Source: a virus
Direction: 5' to 3' (one strand)
IMG/VR virus record: IMGVR_UViG_3300045999_011062
Coordinates: 1-30,166 of that record
Length of the DNA stretch: 30,166 bases
In this document: positions 14,821 through 21,628 of the stretch, one piece after another
How positions within the stretch are numbered: position 1 is the stretch's first letter
How the letters are laid out: every line of letters starts with the position of its first letter
The notes under the pieces: model-generated
What the model was told of the DNA's origin: nothing
What the model saw: only the letters and a program-made list of their open reading frames with translations
The model's database searches: none
Position numbers and translations under genes: made by a program

Positions 14821-15088
14821 TTTTTTCCACAGTTACTTGATAACCGTTTTCGTTGAACAATCTTGTGATGATGTTTTCGTAGTGTTGCATGTAGTATTGC
14901 ACAATGGTGTCAAAGTTCTTGGGCACCTGTGTGCCGCCCATTGAGGCTTTGACAACTTGTAACTTTTTAAAGTCCAAGATCACACTGGCAGTTTGTATGT
15001 CTGCAGTCTTGAGATTTTTGCTCACAGACATAGCTTCGTCGATTTTGCCATCGGCTTTTTGATAGTAGGTTAAAATTAGATATCTCAT
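14783..15088 (-). CDS. Conserved hypothetical small protein
   Basis: The protein has 101 residues. The core begins MRYLILTYYQKADGKIDEAM and alternates strands and helices (ASVILDFKKLQVVKASMGG), ending in an acidic, Pro/Gln tail. There is no Cys, so it is an unlikely peptide substrate for thioether chemistry by the radical SAM neighbour. I recall similar proteins in T4-like marine phages without function. It sits between the radical SAM gene (5-nt gap) and the HAD gene (38-bp overlap). Confidence 0.6.
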   Translation of the reverse strand: MRYLILTYYQKADGKIDEAMSVSKNLKTADIQTASVILDFKKLQVVKASMGGTQVPKNFDTIVQYYMQHYENIITRLFNENGYQVTVEKNEETQPQPSDPS

Positions 15089-15093
15089 TGGGT

Positions 15094-16212
15094 TTATCTT
15101 TTAAAAAATTTAGTCATAATTTCACGGTATTCTTGCTGTGACTGTGCCTTGGGCGCACACAACCCGCAATAGCATCTATTTTTCTTGCATTGTATAACAG
15201 GCATGGTATCAGTGTCAATCCACTGTCGAGTCTGTTTCAACAGAGATTTAGTGTCGGCAAGATTTCCAATAGGTGCAATTTCTCCGCTGAAATTCATTTT
15301 GCAATCTTTGTTGACAAAAATTTCCCCGTTGATCTGCTTGATGTAAAGAAAATAATGATTTACTGAACAATACCAATCTTTGAATTTATTGGCAACAAAA
15401 AATGTCCTTTGTCGACGATTTTGATTTTCACACAGTTGTCTGCCGCCGCAGCATGCTCTTCCTATACTGGCCAAGTCAGTGACGTCAGATTGTGGTAAAA
15501 TGTTTTGGTGCTGACCCTTGCTGGAATATAGTTTGTTGAACCAAATCACCTGTTGCTGCTGATAGTTGAATTCAACATCCTCTTCTGCATGATCTAGCTG
15601 TCGAGACAAATGTTTAATATTGTGTTGATCTAACCAGTCAATCATCTGCTGGCAATCTGCAAATAATTCAGGCTCGGGATGCATTAGCACAACACATTTT
15701 TGTCGACGGCCTGCTGACTGAATTGCTAACAAATTTTCCTTAAACAGACTTTTGTTTTTGTTAGTGTTTTCTACATGATAGCTCAAAGTGAACTCGTCAA
15801 TTAATGGAATCACCTGGCTTAGAATACGCGGACTCACAATAGCATTGGTAGTTGTAGTCACTGTAAGCAACCAACGATCATGATATTGAACACTGCGCTG
15901 TCGGACCTCTTGTAGAATGGTTACAATATCAGGATGATGTAAACTTTCTCCTCCATAGACATTAAGCACCACATGTTTCAATGCTTGAGGCTTTGTTGAC
16001 ATATACAAGTCTGCATATTCAAACATGAAATCTATAGTTGATAAACATTGTGCCAGATCGGGATGGTTTGTAGAATTGTCTCTGCCGCCATAAACTCCCG
16101 ACTCGCAATAGCTACACTGTAGATTGCATTTCATTGTGAGTTCCCAATCCAACAGAAAGGTAATTCTGTTGTTGGGATCAATTACCGGCTCAAGAGATGT
16201 TACTGAGTTCAA
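15094..16212 (-). CDS. Radical SAM enzyme with C-terminal Cys clusters (SPASM-like)
   Basis: This 372-residue protein has C29-x3-C33-x2-C36 (MKCNLQCSYCESG), the radical SAM [4Fe-4S] motif, preceded by the LLDWELT strand. YGGESLHHPD matches the SAM-contacting GGE motif. Further Cys-rich sections are ACCGGRQLC and, at the end, IQCKKNRCYCGLC, plausible auxiliary cluster ligands as in SPASM proteins. Family members modify peptides, proteins or small molecules. No precursor peptide gene is evident nearby. The start is uncertain: TTG 16212 overlaps the clamp-loader stop by 23 bp and lacks a good RBS, but no ATG lies upstream of the Cys motif. The sequence looks A+T-richer than the clamp-loader gene. 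Confidence 0.85.
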   Translation of the reverse strand: MNSVTSLEPVIDPNNRITFLLDWELTMKCNLQCSYCESGVYGGRDNSTNHPDLAQCLSTIDFMFEYADLYMSTKPQALKHVVLNVYGGESLHHPDIVTILQEVRQRSVQYHDRWLLTVTTTTNAIVSPRILSQVIPLIDEFTLSYHVENTNKNKSLFKENLLAIQSAGRRQKCVVLMHPEPELFADCQQMIDWLDQHNIKHLSRQLDHAEEDVEFNYQQQQVIWFNKLYSSKGQHQNILPQSDVTDLASIGRACCGGRQLCENQNRRQRTFFVANKFKDWYCSVNHYFLYIKQINGEIFVNKDCKMNFSGEIAPIGNLADTKSLLKQTRQWIDTDTMPVIQCKKNRCYCGLCAPKAQSQQEYREIMTKFFKR

Positions 16213-17113
16213 TTAGAGTTGCGCTCAAGTTAATTTCTGGATCAGCAACCATGGTGTTGTTGACTAGCCCGTTGCGTATGATCACAATGGCTTGATCTTG
16301 CTGCTCGGCTGTTCGACCAAACAACTCGACGTTGTCATACATCCAGCGAAACACATCTTCTGCTTCTTCGGGACTGGCACTTTGGCACAGTAATTTGCGA
16401 GCCTCAAGCACACGACCATGTTTGAACAAGTCCACACAATCCAGCTTCCAATCCCTGGTGCTACGGTCACTTTCACTTGGTGCCGCTAGGCGACCCGATT
16501 GTGAGTTGAGTTGCACTAGATTCAAACATTTGCGCAGATCCGGATACGTGGCCTTGACATAGCTGTCTAGTGTGTCTAGATCAAACTCCACACCTTCCGT
16601 GACCAACACAGTGGCAGCTCTAGCAGTGAACTCTGTCGAATCAGTTTTGGTGATGTGAAAGCCCTGGCATCGACTGTGCAAGGGCGGAATAATCTTGTTG
16701 GGATAGTTGCAGGTAAGAATGAACCGCACACTCTGACTGTAGTCTTCCATCAAGTTGCGCATGGCCGGTTGCACAGAATTGGGATTCAAATAGTCTGCTT
16801 CGTCAATCAGCACAACTTTAAACCGGCCAAACGGCATGGTCTGACAGAAACTGATCAGCTTGTCTACCCACTCAATCTTGCGACCTTCTTTAGATCCGTT
16901 AGCAAACATAACATCATATTCGTCCACACCCAGCTCATTGATCAACATTTTGGCCAAGGTGGTTTTGCCTGTGCCAGGTGATCCACTTAGGAGCAGATGT
17001 GGAATGCTGCCATCCCGGATCCATTGCTGCACTTGTTCACGTTGAGCATCATCCACAAACACATAACCGTCCACAGTGGTTGGACGATATTTTTCTACCC
17101 AGAGTTCTTTCAT
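16190..17113 (-). CDS. 44: Sliding-clamp loader ATPase, large subunit (T4 gp44-like)
   Basis: The protein has 307 residues (T4 gp44 has 319). The N-terminal LWVEKYRPTTVDGYV box is typical of RFC/gp44. Walker A is GSPGTGKTT (about 44-52), Walker B VVLIDEADYL, sensor 1 ILTCNYPNKI, and LHSRCQ is the SRC motif with the arginine finger. The AAA+ core is followed by a helical collar domain. It loads the phage sliding clamp for the replicative polymerase and for late transcription in T4-type phages. ATG 17113 overlaps the upstream stop (ATGA). No gp62 small subunit follows; a radical SAM gene does instead. Confidence 0.93.
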   Translation of the reverse strand: MKELWVEKYRPTTVDGYVFVDDAQREQVQQWIRDGSIPHLLLSGSPGTGKTTLAKMLINELGVDEYDVMFANGSKEGRKIEWVDKLISFCQTMPFGRFKVVLIDEADYLNPNSVQPAMRNLMEDYSQSVRFILTCNYPNKIIPPLHSRCQGFHITKTDSTEFTARAATVLVTEGVEFDLDTLDSYVKATYPDLRKCLNLVQLNSQSGRLAAPSESDRSTRDWKLDCVDLFKHGRVLEARKLLCQSASPEEAEDVFRWMYDNVELFGRTAEQQDQAIVIIRNGLVNNTMVADPEINLSATLIELSNIS

Positions 17114-17298
17114 ATGTTTTTCAATCCGATTCGACTGTAACCTAATTCAGTTTTTACATCTCGTTGCGATTGTCGCAGTTCTTCATTGTACGCTTGAATT
17201 ACCAACATTGCAAACTTTTCGGCATTGTCAACGCTTATCCATTTGCCGCTGGTATCAGTGCCAACTCGACACACTAATTCTTGTATGCGTTCATTCAT
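17110..17298 (-). CDS. Small hypothetical protein
   Basis: I choose ATG 17298 (62 residues), which lies after the upstream stop; the longer TTG start at 17343 would overlap the upstream gene. It begins MNERIQELVCRVGTDTSGKW and continues as a charged helix (about residues 25-50). It is coupled to the clamp-loader gene by ATGA. There is no membrane segment and no recognised family. Confidence 0.55.
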   Translation of the reverse strand: MNERIQELVCRVGTDTSGKWISVDNAEKFAMLVIQAYNEELRQSQRDVKTELGYSRIGLKNI

Positions 17299-17305
17299 AT
17301 GATTG

Positions 17306-17554
17306 TTAAACCAGTTCCTCGACAATGCCCAATCCTTCTGCAAGGATTAGCAGTGATCCTGCTACCAGTAAGTTTCCGCCAATAAGGAAAACTCCAGCAA
17401 CAATTCGTAATCCGCTTTTGACAAGGCTCACATAAAAGTGGCCGCGACTGGTGTCTCGGGGTTGTATTTCTATCATAGGTTTCCTGTGGGGACACCGCCC
17501 CTGATTGTAATCACATTCCAGTTTGATTTCATCTTGACAAGTGGTGCACTTCAT
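17306..17554 (-). CDS. Small membrane protein with N-terminal Cys cluster
   Basis: This 82-residue protein begins MKCTTCQDEIKLECDYNQGR. C3, C6, C14, C21 and H23 could form a small zinc-binding knuckle. A long hydrophobic stretch from about residue 48 (LRIVAGVFLIGGNLLVAGSL and on) gives one or two membrane segments. Its ATG overlaps the stop of the cytidylyltransferase gene (ATGA). Function unknown; the combination suggests a membrane-anchored cytoplasmic adapter. Confidence 0.6.
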   Translation of the reverse strand: MKCTTCQDEIKLECDYNQGRCPHRKPMIEIQPRDTSRGHFYVSLVKSGLRIVAGVFLIGGNLLVAGSLLILAEGLGIVEELV

Positions 17555-18033
17555 TGTGATTGATCTTTTAACACCTTGTATGTTTCAGCAGCAACTACAC
17601 GTTTACGTAGACTGCTGGAAGAGAATGAATGATCACGACCATTGAATACCAGTTCGATGCCGCGCATGCCACATTCATATTGACCTGAAAATTCTTTGTC
17701 GGCATATTCTACGCCTAAAATTCTAACGTCAACTGGGAGGATGAGCAAAAGGTCCACAAGATCCTGCTCTGTGGAATATACCACCACTTCATCAACATAA
17801 CGACAAGCCGCAAGTTGTATCTGGCGTTCCACAATGCTTTGAACGGGCTTATTTTTAGTGTCTGGACGATCGATGGTGGGGTCGGTCTGTAGTCCGCAAA
17901 TAAGGTAGTCGCAATGATTTTTTGCCTCCGACAGCATAGCGATGTGACCAGCGTGTAACATGTCAAAAGTCGAGAAGGTGATCCCAACACGTTTGCCTTC
18001 TGCTTTGAGCTTTTTGATGTGATTGAAAATCAT
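17551..18033 (-). CDS. Cytidylyltransferase-family nucleotidyltransferase (TagD-like)
   Basis: This 160-residue protein has GITFSTFDMLHAGHIAML, with the HxGH motif at the first strand-helix junction. LICGLQTDPTIDRP follows, then a C-terminal FSSSSLRKRV corresponding to the ISSTxLR motif. It is a single-domain enzyme of the size of glycerol-3-phosphate cytidylyltransferases, which make CDP-alcohols. Whether the substrate is glycerol phosphate, an ADP-heptose-like sugar or a cofactor is not evident. It is coupled by ATGA on both sides, so it is an integral part of the GroES/clamp-loader operon. It is the second HxGH enzyme in the window and unrelated in architecture to the fusion at 4588. Confidence 0.85.
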   Translation of the reverse strand: MIFNHIKKLKAEGKRVGITFSTFDMLHAGHIAMLSEAKNHCDYLICGLQTDPTIDRPDTKNKPVQSIVERQIQLAACRYVDEVVVYSTEQDLVDLLLILPVDVRILGVEYADKEFSGQYECGMRGIELVFNGRDHSFSSSSLRKRVVAAETYKVLKDQSQ

Positions 18034-18239
18034 AATGAGTAATCGTTTAGTGCGGCTCGGAGATTGTCAAGATCCGACTGATCCAAACAAACATCAAATT
18101 TCACACGCTCGTCGCTGGTGTCTTTGGCGCCTTCGAACGTTGTGGTAATGCGCAGGTAGGTCATTCCAGGAATTGCTTCCACGGGTTTGATTTCCAAGAA
18201 GGTCTGTAGACCACCAGTGTTGCTAATTAGTTTTTTCAT
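18030..18239 (-). CDS. Small hypothetical protein
   Basis: I choose ATG 18239 (69 residues), 17 bp before the end of the upstream gene; the longer frame would overlap that gene more. It begins MKKLISNTGGLQTFLEIKPV, beta-rich in the middle (MTYLRITTTFEGA) with an acidic C-terminal helix (LDQSDLDNLRAALNDYSL). It looks like a compact alpha/beta protein. It is coupled to the cytidylyltransferase by ATGA. No family recognised. Confidence 0.55.
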   Translation of the reverse strand: MKKLISNTGGLQTFLEIKPVEAIPGMTYLRITTTFEGAKDTSDERVKFDVCLDQSDLDNLRAALNDYSL

Positions 18240-18468
18240 TGAGTCGTTTCCAAACAGTGTTTTTATCAAGATCTTCGAGGAATTGTTGTTCTGGGGCAAA
18301 TGTTGGTGCAGATCTCAAGATCTCGTCTAACTGATATTTTAGCACAAGCAAATCTTGTTTGCAAGTCCAGCCAGTGAAACCGTCGTTGTAAGGGCTGTTT
18401 ACTTGTGCCGCGCAGGCGTTGATCTGACGCTGGATATTTCCAACGTCCCATTGTTTAACAAAGCCCAT
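18223..18468 (-). CDS. Small hypothetical protein
   Basis: The protein has 81 residues from ATG 18468, one nt after the GroES-like gene's stop. It begins MGFVKQWDVGNIQRQINACA. A helical protein with two Cys (ACAAQ, WTCKQ) and a basic tail (VWKRLNEKTN). It sits between GroES-like and small hypothetical genes. No motif or family recognised. Confidence 0.55.
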   Translation of the reverse strand: MGFVKQWDVGNIQRQINACAAQVNSPYNDGFTGWTCKQDLLVLKYQLDEILRSAPTFAPEQQFLEDLDKNTVWKRLNEKTN

Positions 18469-18469
18469 G

Positions 18470-18850
18470 TTAGCCTGTGACAGCGTCAGAAATGGTATCG
18501 TCGATGCCTGCAGGTTCTTCGTCTGACACCAACAAGATGTCTTTGTGGTCAATGCGTCGAATAGTATGTTTGCCAGCTTCGTCTTCGATTTCAATGCCCC
18601 GTGTCCAGCGACCGTGCGCTACACAAATCCACTGCCCAGGACTGATTTCTTGTTGTTCGGGGCCCACTGCATAGACTTGTCCCCAGCGCGGACGAATTCC
18701 GCCGGCTTTGCCGTTGTCGTTGAGCAAAATGATGCCTGAACTAAGTTGCCTTCCTGAAAAATTCATGTCTGATACAATGACATGATCCTTCAGTGGTTTG
18801 AATTGATGCTTGTTGAAGCGATGCGGTTCAAATGAAAGTTTCTTTTCCAT
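18470..18850 (-). CDS. GroES-like co-chaperonin (gp31-type role)
   Basis: This 126-residue protein has the Cpn10 pattern FKPLKDHVIVSDMNFSGRQL, then SSGIILLND as the mobile-loop region, GQVYAVGPEQQEISPGQWIC and a terminal HKDILLV strand. It is longer than GroES (97) by an N-terminal basic stretch and a C-terminal acidic tail. T4 gp31 and similar phage proteins replace GroES so that host GroEL can fold the large capsid protein; the same use is likely here. It lies second in the operon starting at 19307, two nt after the previous gene. Confidence 0.82.
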   Translation of the reverse strand: MEKKLSFEPHRFNKHQFKPLKDHVIVSDMNFSGRQLSSGIILLNDNGKAGGIRPRWGQVYAVGPEQQEISPGQWICVAHGRWTRGIEIEDEAGKHTIRRIDHKDILLVSDEEPAGIDDTISDAVTG

Positions 18851-18851
18851 G

Positions 18852-19307
18852 TTAGATTTTTCTTACTCCAGCTGCTTTGGCTGCTTCTCTCGGGGTTGGT
18901 AATTTGGTTTGTTGCACAGTCTTGGCCTTGGCAATAGCAGCAGCAAGACCGCCCTGCGGAACTTTTGTTTCTTGAACTGTGTTTGTTTCAGGCACCGACT
19001 CGGTATCGATTTCTTCGGGCAAGTCTGAAAAATCATCCATGGGATCTACCTTCATCTCTGCAACTTCATTTTTCCGAAGTGCTGCGCTGCTGGTGGCCGG
19101 TTTTAGATTTTCAGGCGCAACATGTTTTTTTTGTTGACGTTTGATCTGTTGATTTTTACGATCAATCACACGATTTGCACTGTCCAGTTTGTCTCCACGT
19201 GCATTGGCATTCATGTTGCCCACTGCTCTGATGTTTTCATTTTGCAGCATCAGAGCTCCCATGTCTACGACCTTGCCCATGGCTGTTCTATATTGTTTGG
19301 TAGTCAC
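18852..19307 (-). CDS. Hypothetical protein, low-complexity and charged
   Basis: This 151-residue protein starts at GTG 19307, with AAGGAG eight nt upstream. It begins MTTKQYRTAMGKVVDMGALM. A basic helix (RVIDRKNQQIKRQQKKH, about 44-60) follows, then an acidic segment (DDFSDLPEEIDTE) and an Ala/Lys-rich tail. It is likely partly disordered. It is first in the operon leading to GroES, clamp loader and radical SAM, and its promoter-like TAAATA lies 23 nt upstream. Function unknown. Confidence 0.6.
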   Translation of the reverse strand: MTTKQYRTAMGKVVDMGALMLQNENIRAVGNMNANARGDKLDSANRVIDRKNQQIKRQQKKHVAPENLKPATSSAALRKNEVAEMKVDPMDDFSDLPEEIDTESVPETNTVQETKVPQGGLAAAIAKAKTVQQTKLPTPREAAKAAGVRKI

Positions 19308-19330
19308 AATAGTTTCTCCTTAGTTTGTGT

Positions 19331-19336
19331 TATTTA
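19331..19336 (-). promoter_or_regulatory. TAAATA box for the GroES/clamp-loader operon, nested in a stop codon
   Basis: The TAA stop of the upstream DnaE-like gene (19336-19334) is the first half of TAAATA. The GTG at 19307 is 23 nt away, with AAGGAG between, so this belongs to the conventional-leader group. Confidence 0.5.
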
Positions 19337-19852
19337 ACGCAGAAACTCGCTGGGGTCTAAATCATAGAACATGCTGTTGATACGGTGCACACCCAGCAAA
19401 TACAACACATAACTGGAAACTGAGCTGCCACGGCCCACTCCCCAAATCACGTTGTTTTGTTTCATGATGTCCACAAGATAATGCAAATATTTCAAAAGAT
19501 CAAATAAATTTCGCTCTTGATACATCATGAGTTCATGACCCACACGTTGCAGTTCTGCATCTGTGCTGCATAGATTCAACACATGTTCGGCAATGTCAAT
19601 ATCTTTGTAATGATCTGGCATGTGCCAGCGGCGTTGTTGTAGGCTGTCCCAGTCCGGCACACTGATATCGCTGTTGTAGGGAAAAGTCCATGTAATCAAA
19701 CTATCAGGATCTTCTAAAATTTGAGAAACAGCCTCGATGTTCACTGTGGGATCCACTGTGAGTTTCATTTGTGTGACGTCCTGCCCCTGCATGACCAAGT
19801 CGCACAGGTCCTGCTCGTCGAAAATCATTTCACCTTTAGTGTTTTGTTTCAT
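19334..19852 (-). CDS. Short DnaE-like protein (fragment of the C-family polymerase core)
   Basis: The protein has 172 residues from ATG 19852; ATG 19828 with AAAGGTG upstream is an alternative. The C-terminal ~70 residues match bacterial DNA polymerase III alpha around the palm entry: KYLHYLVDIMKQNNVIWGVG, then the GRGSSVSSYVLYLLGVHRI loop and PSEFLR. In full-length DnaE the catalytic PDxDxDF motif follows almost at once; here the protein stops just before it. It cannot be a polymerase on its own. The invariant GRGS loop is intact, so it may bind nucleotide, DNA or the clamp, or be a domain that competes with or assists host DnaE. I recall similar short ORFs from marine phages. The N-terminal half is unrecognised. 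Confidence 0.65.
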   Translation of the reverse strand: MKQNTKGEMIFDEQDLCDLVMQGQDVTQMKLTVDPTVNIEAVSQILEDPDSLITWTFPYNSDISVPDWDSLQQRRWHMPDHYKDIDIAEHVLNLCSTDAELQRVGHELMMYQERNLFDLLKYLHYLVDIMKQNNVIWGVGRGSSVSSYVLYLLGVHRINSMFYDLDPSEFLR

Positions 19853-20462
19853 TTTGACTTTGATCAAAATTGGCAAATACTACCTGTGCCAAATCGTTGG
19901 TTACTTCGACTTGATTCCACGCAAGCTCTTGTTGATTCCATTCACTGTTGACAGTTGTTGCCAATGAGATCACATTGTTACTTTGTGTTTCGTCATCGAC
20001 CACTATGTCTGAATGTCTTAGACCTGGTTCGTGCCACCAGCCCTGTTCGGGAAAGAGAGCAGTTTGTTCGTTTTCACTGTGAAAGTATTCAACATTGTCA
20101 CCGATGTCGCTGGAAAACATCAATTCGGTCAGCTTCATACGACCTTCCATGATGGCATTGAGCTTGTAGTATAACGCAATGCCCACAATTTGGTCTACTG
20201 GTTCCTGCGGCAGAGTGGTTACATTGAGGCCAATATCAACAAATGATTCGGCTTGATCAGTGTCGGCTTGGCCTACAAAAATTGTGCTGTGAATTTCGTT
20301 GAACAAAAAATACTTGATTCTGTCCAATGCAATATTTTGATCCACAGGATCCAGTGTTTGAGTCAGCAAGCTCAAGGTCAACGAATAGTTTCCCATCAGC
20401 AAATGCTCTTCAAACCAGGCAGCAGCAGGAAAAGTTATTGAGTATCTTAGTTTAACGTTCAT
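19836..20462 (-). CDS. Hypothetical protein
   Basis: This 208-residue acidic protein begins MNVKLRYSITFPAAAWFEEH. An N-terminal beta strand precedes helices with LDRIKYFLFNEIHSTIFVGQ, a mixed middle region (YYKLNAIMEGRMKLTELMFS) and an Asn/Gln-rich C-terminus. No known motif. Its ATG overlaps the upstream stop (ATGA) and its own stop overlaps the DnaE-like gene by 17 bp, so the three genes 20701-19334 form one unit behind a sigma70 promoter. Being paired with the DnaE-like protein hints at a DNA-linked role, but nothing in the sequence proves it. Confidence 0.55.
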   Translation of the reverse strand: MNVKLRYSITFPAAAWFEEHLLMGNYSLTLSLLTQTLDPVDQNIALDRIKYFLFNEIHSTIFVGQADTDQAESFVDIGLNVTTLPQEPVDQIVGIALYYKLNAIMEGRMKLTELMFSSDIGDNVEYFHSENEQTALFPEQGWWHEPGLRHSDIVVDDETQSNNVISLATTVNSEWNQQELAWNQVEVTNDLAQVVFANFDQSQNETKH

Positions 20463-20701
20463 TGGATGTCAATTTTGTCATCGAGATTTTTACCAAGATC
20501 ACGATTGGCCGCTTGATACGTTTCTTGAAGTCGTTGAGAGTGCTTGGTTTGATAGCTCTCAATTGCCATACGGATTTGATTGCAGAGATGGCCATTGCCC
20601 ATGTTCTGGGCAATTCTTAGCTTTTGATTGAGTTCAGTAATTTTAGCTCCCAACTCGTCGATCTTTAAATCATCTAAGTTGGGAATTAAGGGATGTTCCA
20701 T
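20459..20701 (-). CDS. Small coiled-coil phage protein
   Basis: The protein has 80 residues: MEHPLIPNLDDLKIDELGAK, then a long charged helix with LNQKLRIAQNMGNGHLCNQI and RLQETYQAANRDLGK. The MEHPLIPNLDDL start is one I recall from several T4-like marine phages. The likely fold is a helical hairpin or a coiled-coil oligomer; function unknown. The ATG lies six nt from the -10 of a strong sigma70 promoter, with no Shine-Dalgarno, so it is a good candidate for leaderless translation. Confidence 0.65.
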   Translation of the reverse strand: MEHPLIPNLDDLKIDELGAKITELNQKLRIAQNMGNGHLCNQIRMAIESYQTKHSQRLQETYQAANRDLGKNLDDKIDIQ

Positions 20702-20707
20702 GTATAC

Positions 20708-20736
20708 ATTTTACAGCACAACATGGGTGCTGTCAA
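20708..20736 (-). promoter_or_regulatory. Sigma70 promoter with an inverted repeat in the spacer
   Basis: TTGACA (20736-20731), 17-bp spacer, TAAAAT (20713-20708). A start seven nt past the -10 falls on the A of ATG 20701. The spacer contains CAGCAC (20714-20719) and GTGCTG (20727-20732), a 6-bp inverted repeat with a 7-bp gap; it could be a repressor operator. Confidence 0.65.
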
Positions 20737-20740
20737 TTAA

Positions 20741-21625
20741 TTAGGCAAACACACAACCGTTGTTGCCGATGCAGAACCATTTTGAGTTGATGTATTGCAG
20801 TGTGCAAGCATCACCGATTGCATCAAACGTAATAGTGCCTGTGCCCGAAGTTTTCCAGCCTGCATTGGTAACTGTAATTACCATGTCTCCACTGTCAGCA
20901 TACATCGCAAACGTTTTGATTTGACCATTTACACCTGCTGCCAATGTGGCTGTTTCGGCTGTGGAAGTTGAGAAGTAGCTGGTAGTCAGAGCCAAATTGG
21001 CAGCGGCGCTGGCGGCTAAATCTTCTGCGCTGTTGTTGAACGGTGCAAGTTGTTTGTTGGGATCGACTACGGTAATGGTGCTACCGTTGTCGCTGGTCAC
21101 AAACTGGAAAAGATATGTGCCAATGGCTGCAAATGTAATCACATTGGTGGATGGATTCAGTCCCTGTATGCCTTGTGCATTGATGCTAACAGCAGACGGC
21201 AATGTCAAGGTATGAGCGGTGCTGGCCACAGTGATCTGCACAAACACTATGCCGGTTACACCCACAGCAGGGAAATTGCTGAATGACAAACTAACTGATC
21301 CACCAGTGGTCAGTGTTTGAAAATGTCCAGCAGAAAAATCAATGGTTTGACTGCCACTTAGGGTGCCTTTGGAAACTCTAATCAAACCAAAGTCTGCTGC
21401 TGTGCCATTATAGACCAGACTTCCCAACATGTCGTTGTTGAGAGTGGTTCCAGTCAGCGCAGATTTAAGAATTGCATTGCTTTGCAGATCTGTGATTTCA
21501 TCAGCAGCATACTGAAAGTTTGTTTTGGTATTGGTAAAGTTGTCACGGAAACCTTGAGAGTTGTTGTCCTGGCCAGCAACTGGGTAGGTTCCGTCGATGT
21601 TGTTTGGGTTAATGTTACTTGACAT
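20741..21625 (-). CDS. Tail-fibre-like structural protein
   Basis: This 294-residue protein is low in charge and rich in Ser/Thr/Ala/Gly. The N-terminus INPNNIDGTYPVAGQDNNSQ followed by GFRDNFTNTKTNF is a recurrent start of phage fibre proteins and resembles the N-terminus of the protein at 24504-24770. Beta-rich repeats follow, and the C-terminus ends with a WFCIGNNGCVFA strand. AGGAT upstream of ATG 21625 is a plausible RBS. It follows the large adhesin gene by three nt and ends just before the 20708-20736 promoter. Confidence 0.7.
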   Translation of the reverse strand: MSSNINPNNIDGTYPVAGQDNNSQGFRDNFTNTKTNFQYAADEITDLQSNAILKSALTGTTLNNDMLGSLVYNGTAADFGLIRVSKGTLSGSQTIDFSAGHFQTLTTGGSVSLSFSNFPAVGVTGIVFVQITVASTAHTLTLPSAVSINAQGIQGLNPSTNVITFAAIGTYLFQFVTSDNGSTITVVDPNKQLAPFNNSAEDLAASAAANLALTTSYFSTSTAETATLAAGVNGQIKTFAMYADSGDMVITVTNAGWKTSGTGTITFDAIGDACTLQYINSKWFCIGNNGCVFA

Positions 21626-21628
21626 ATT

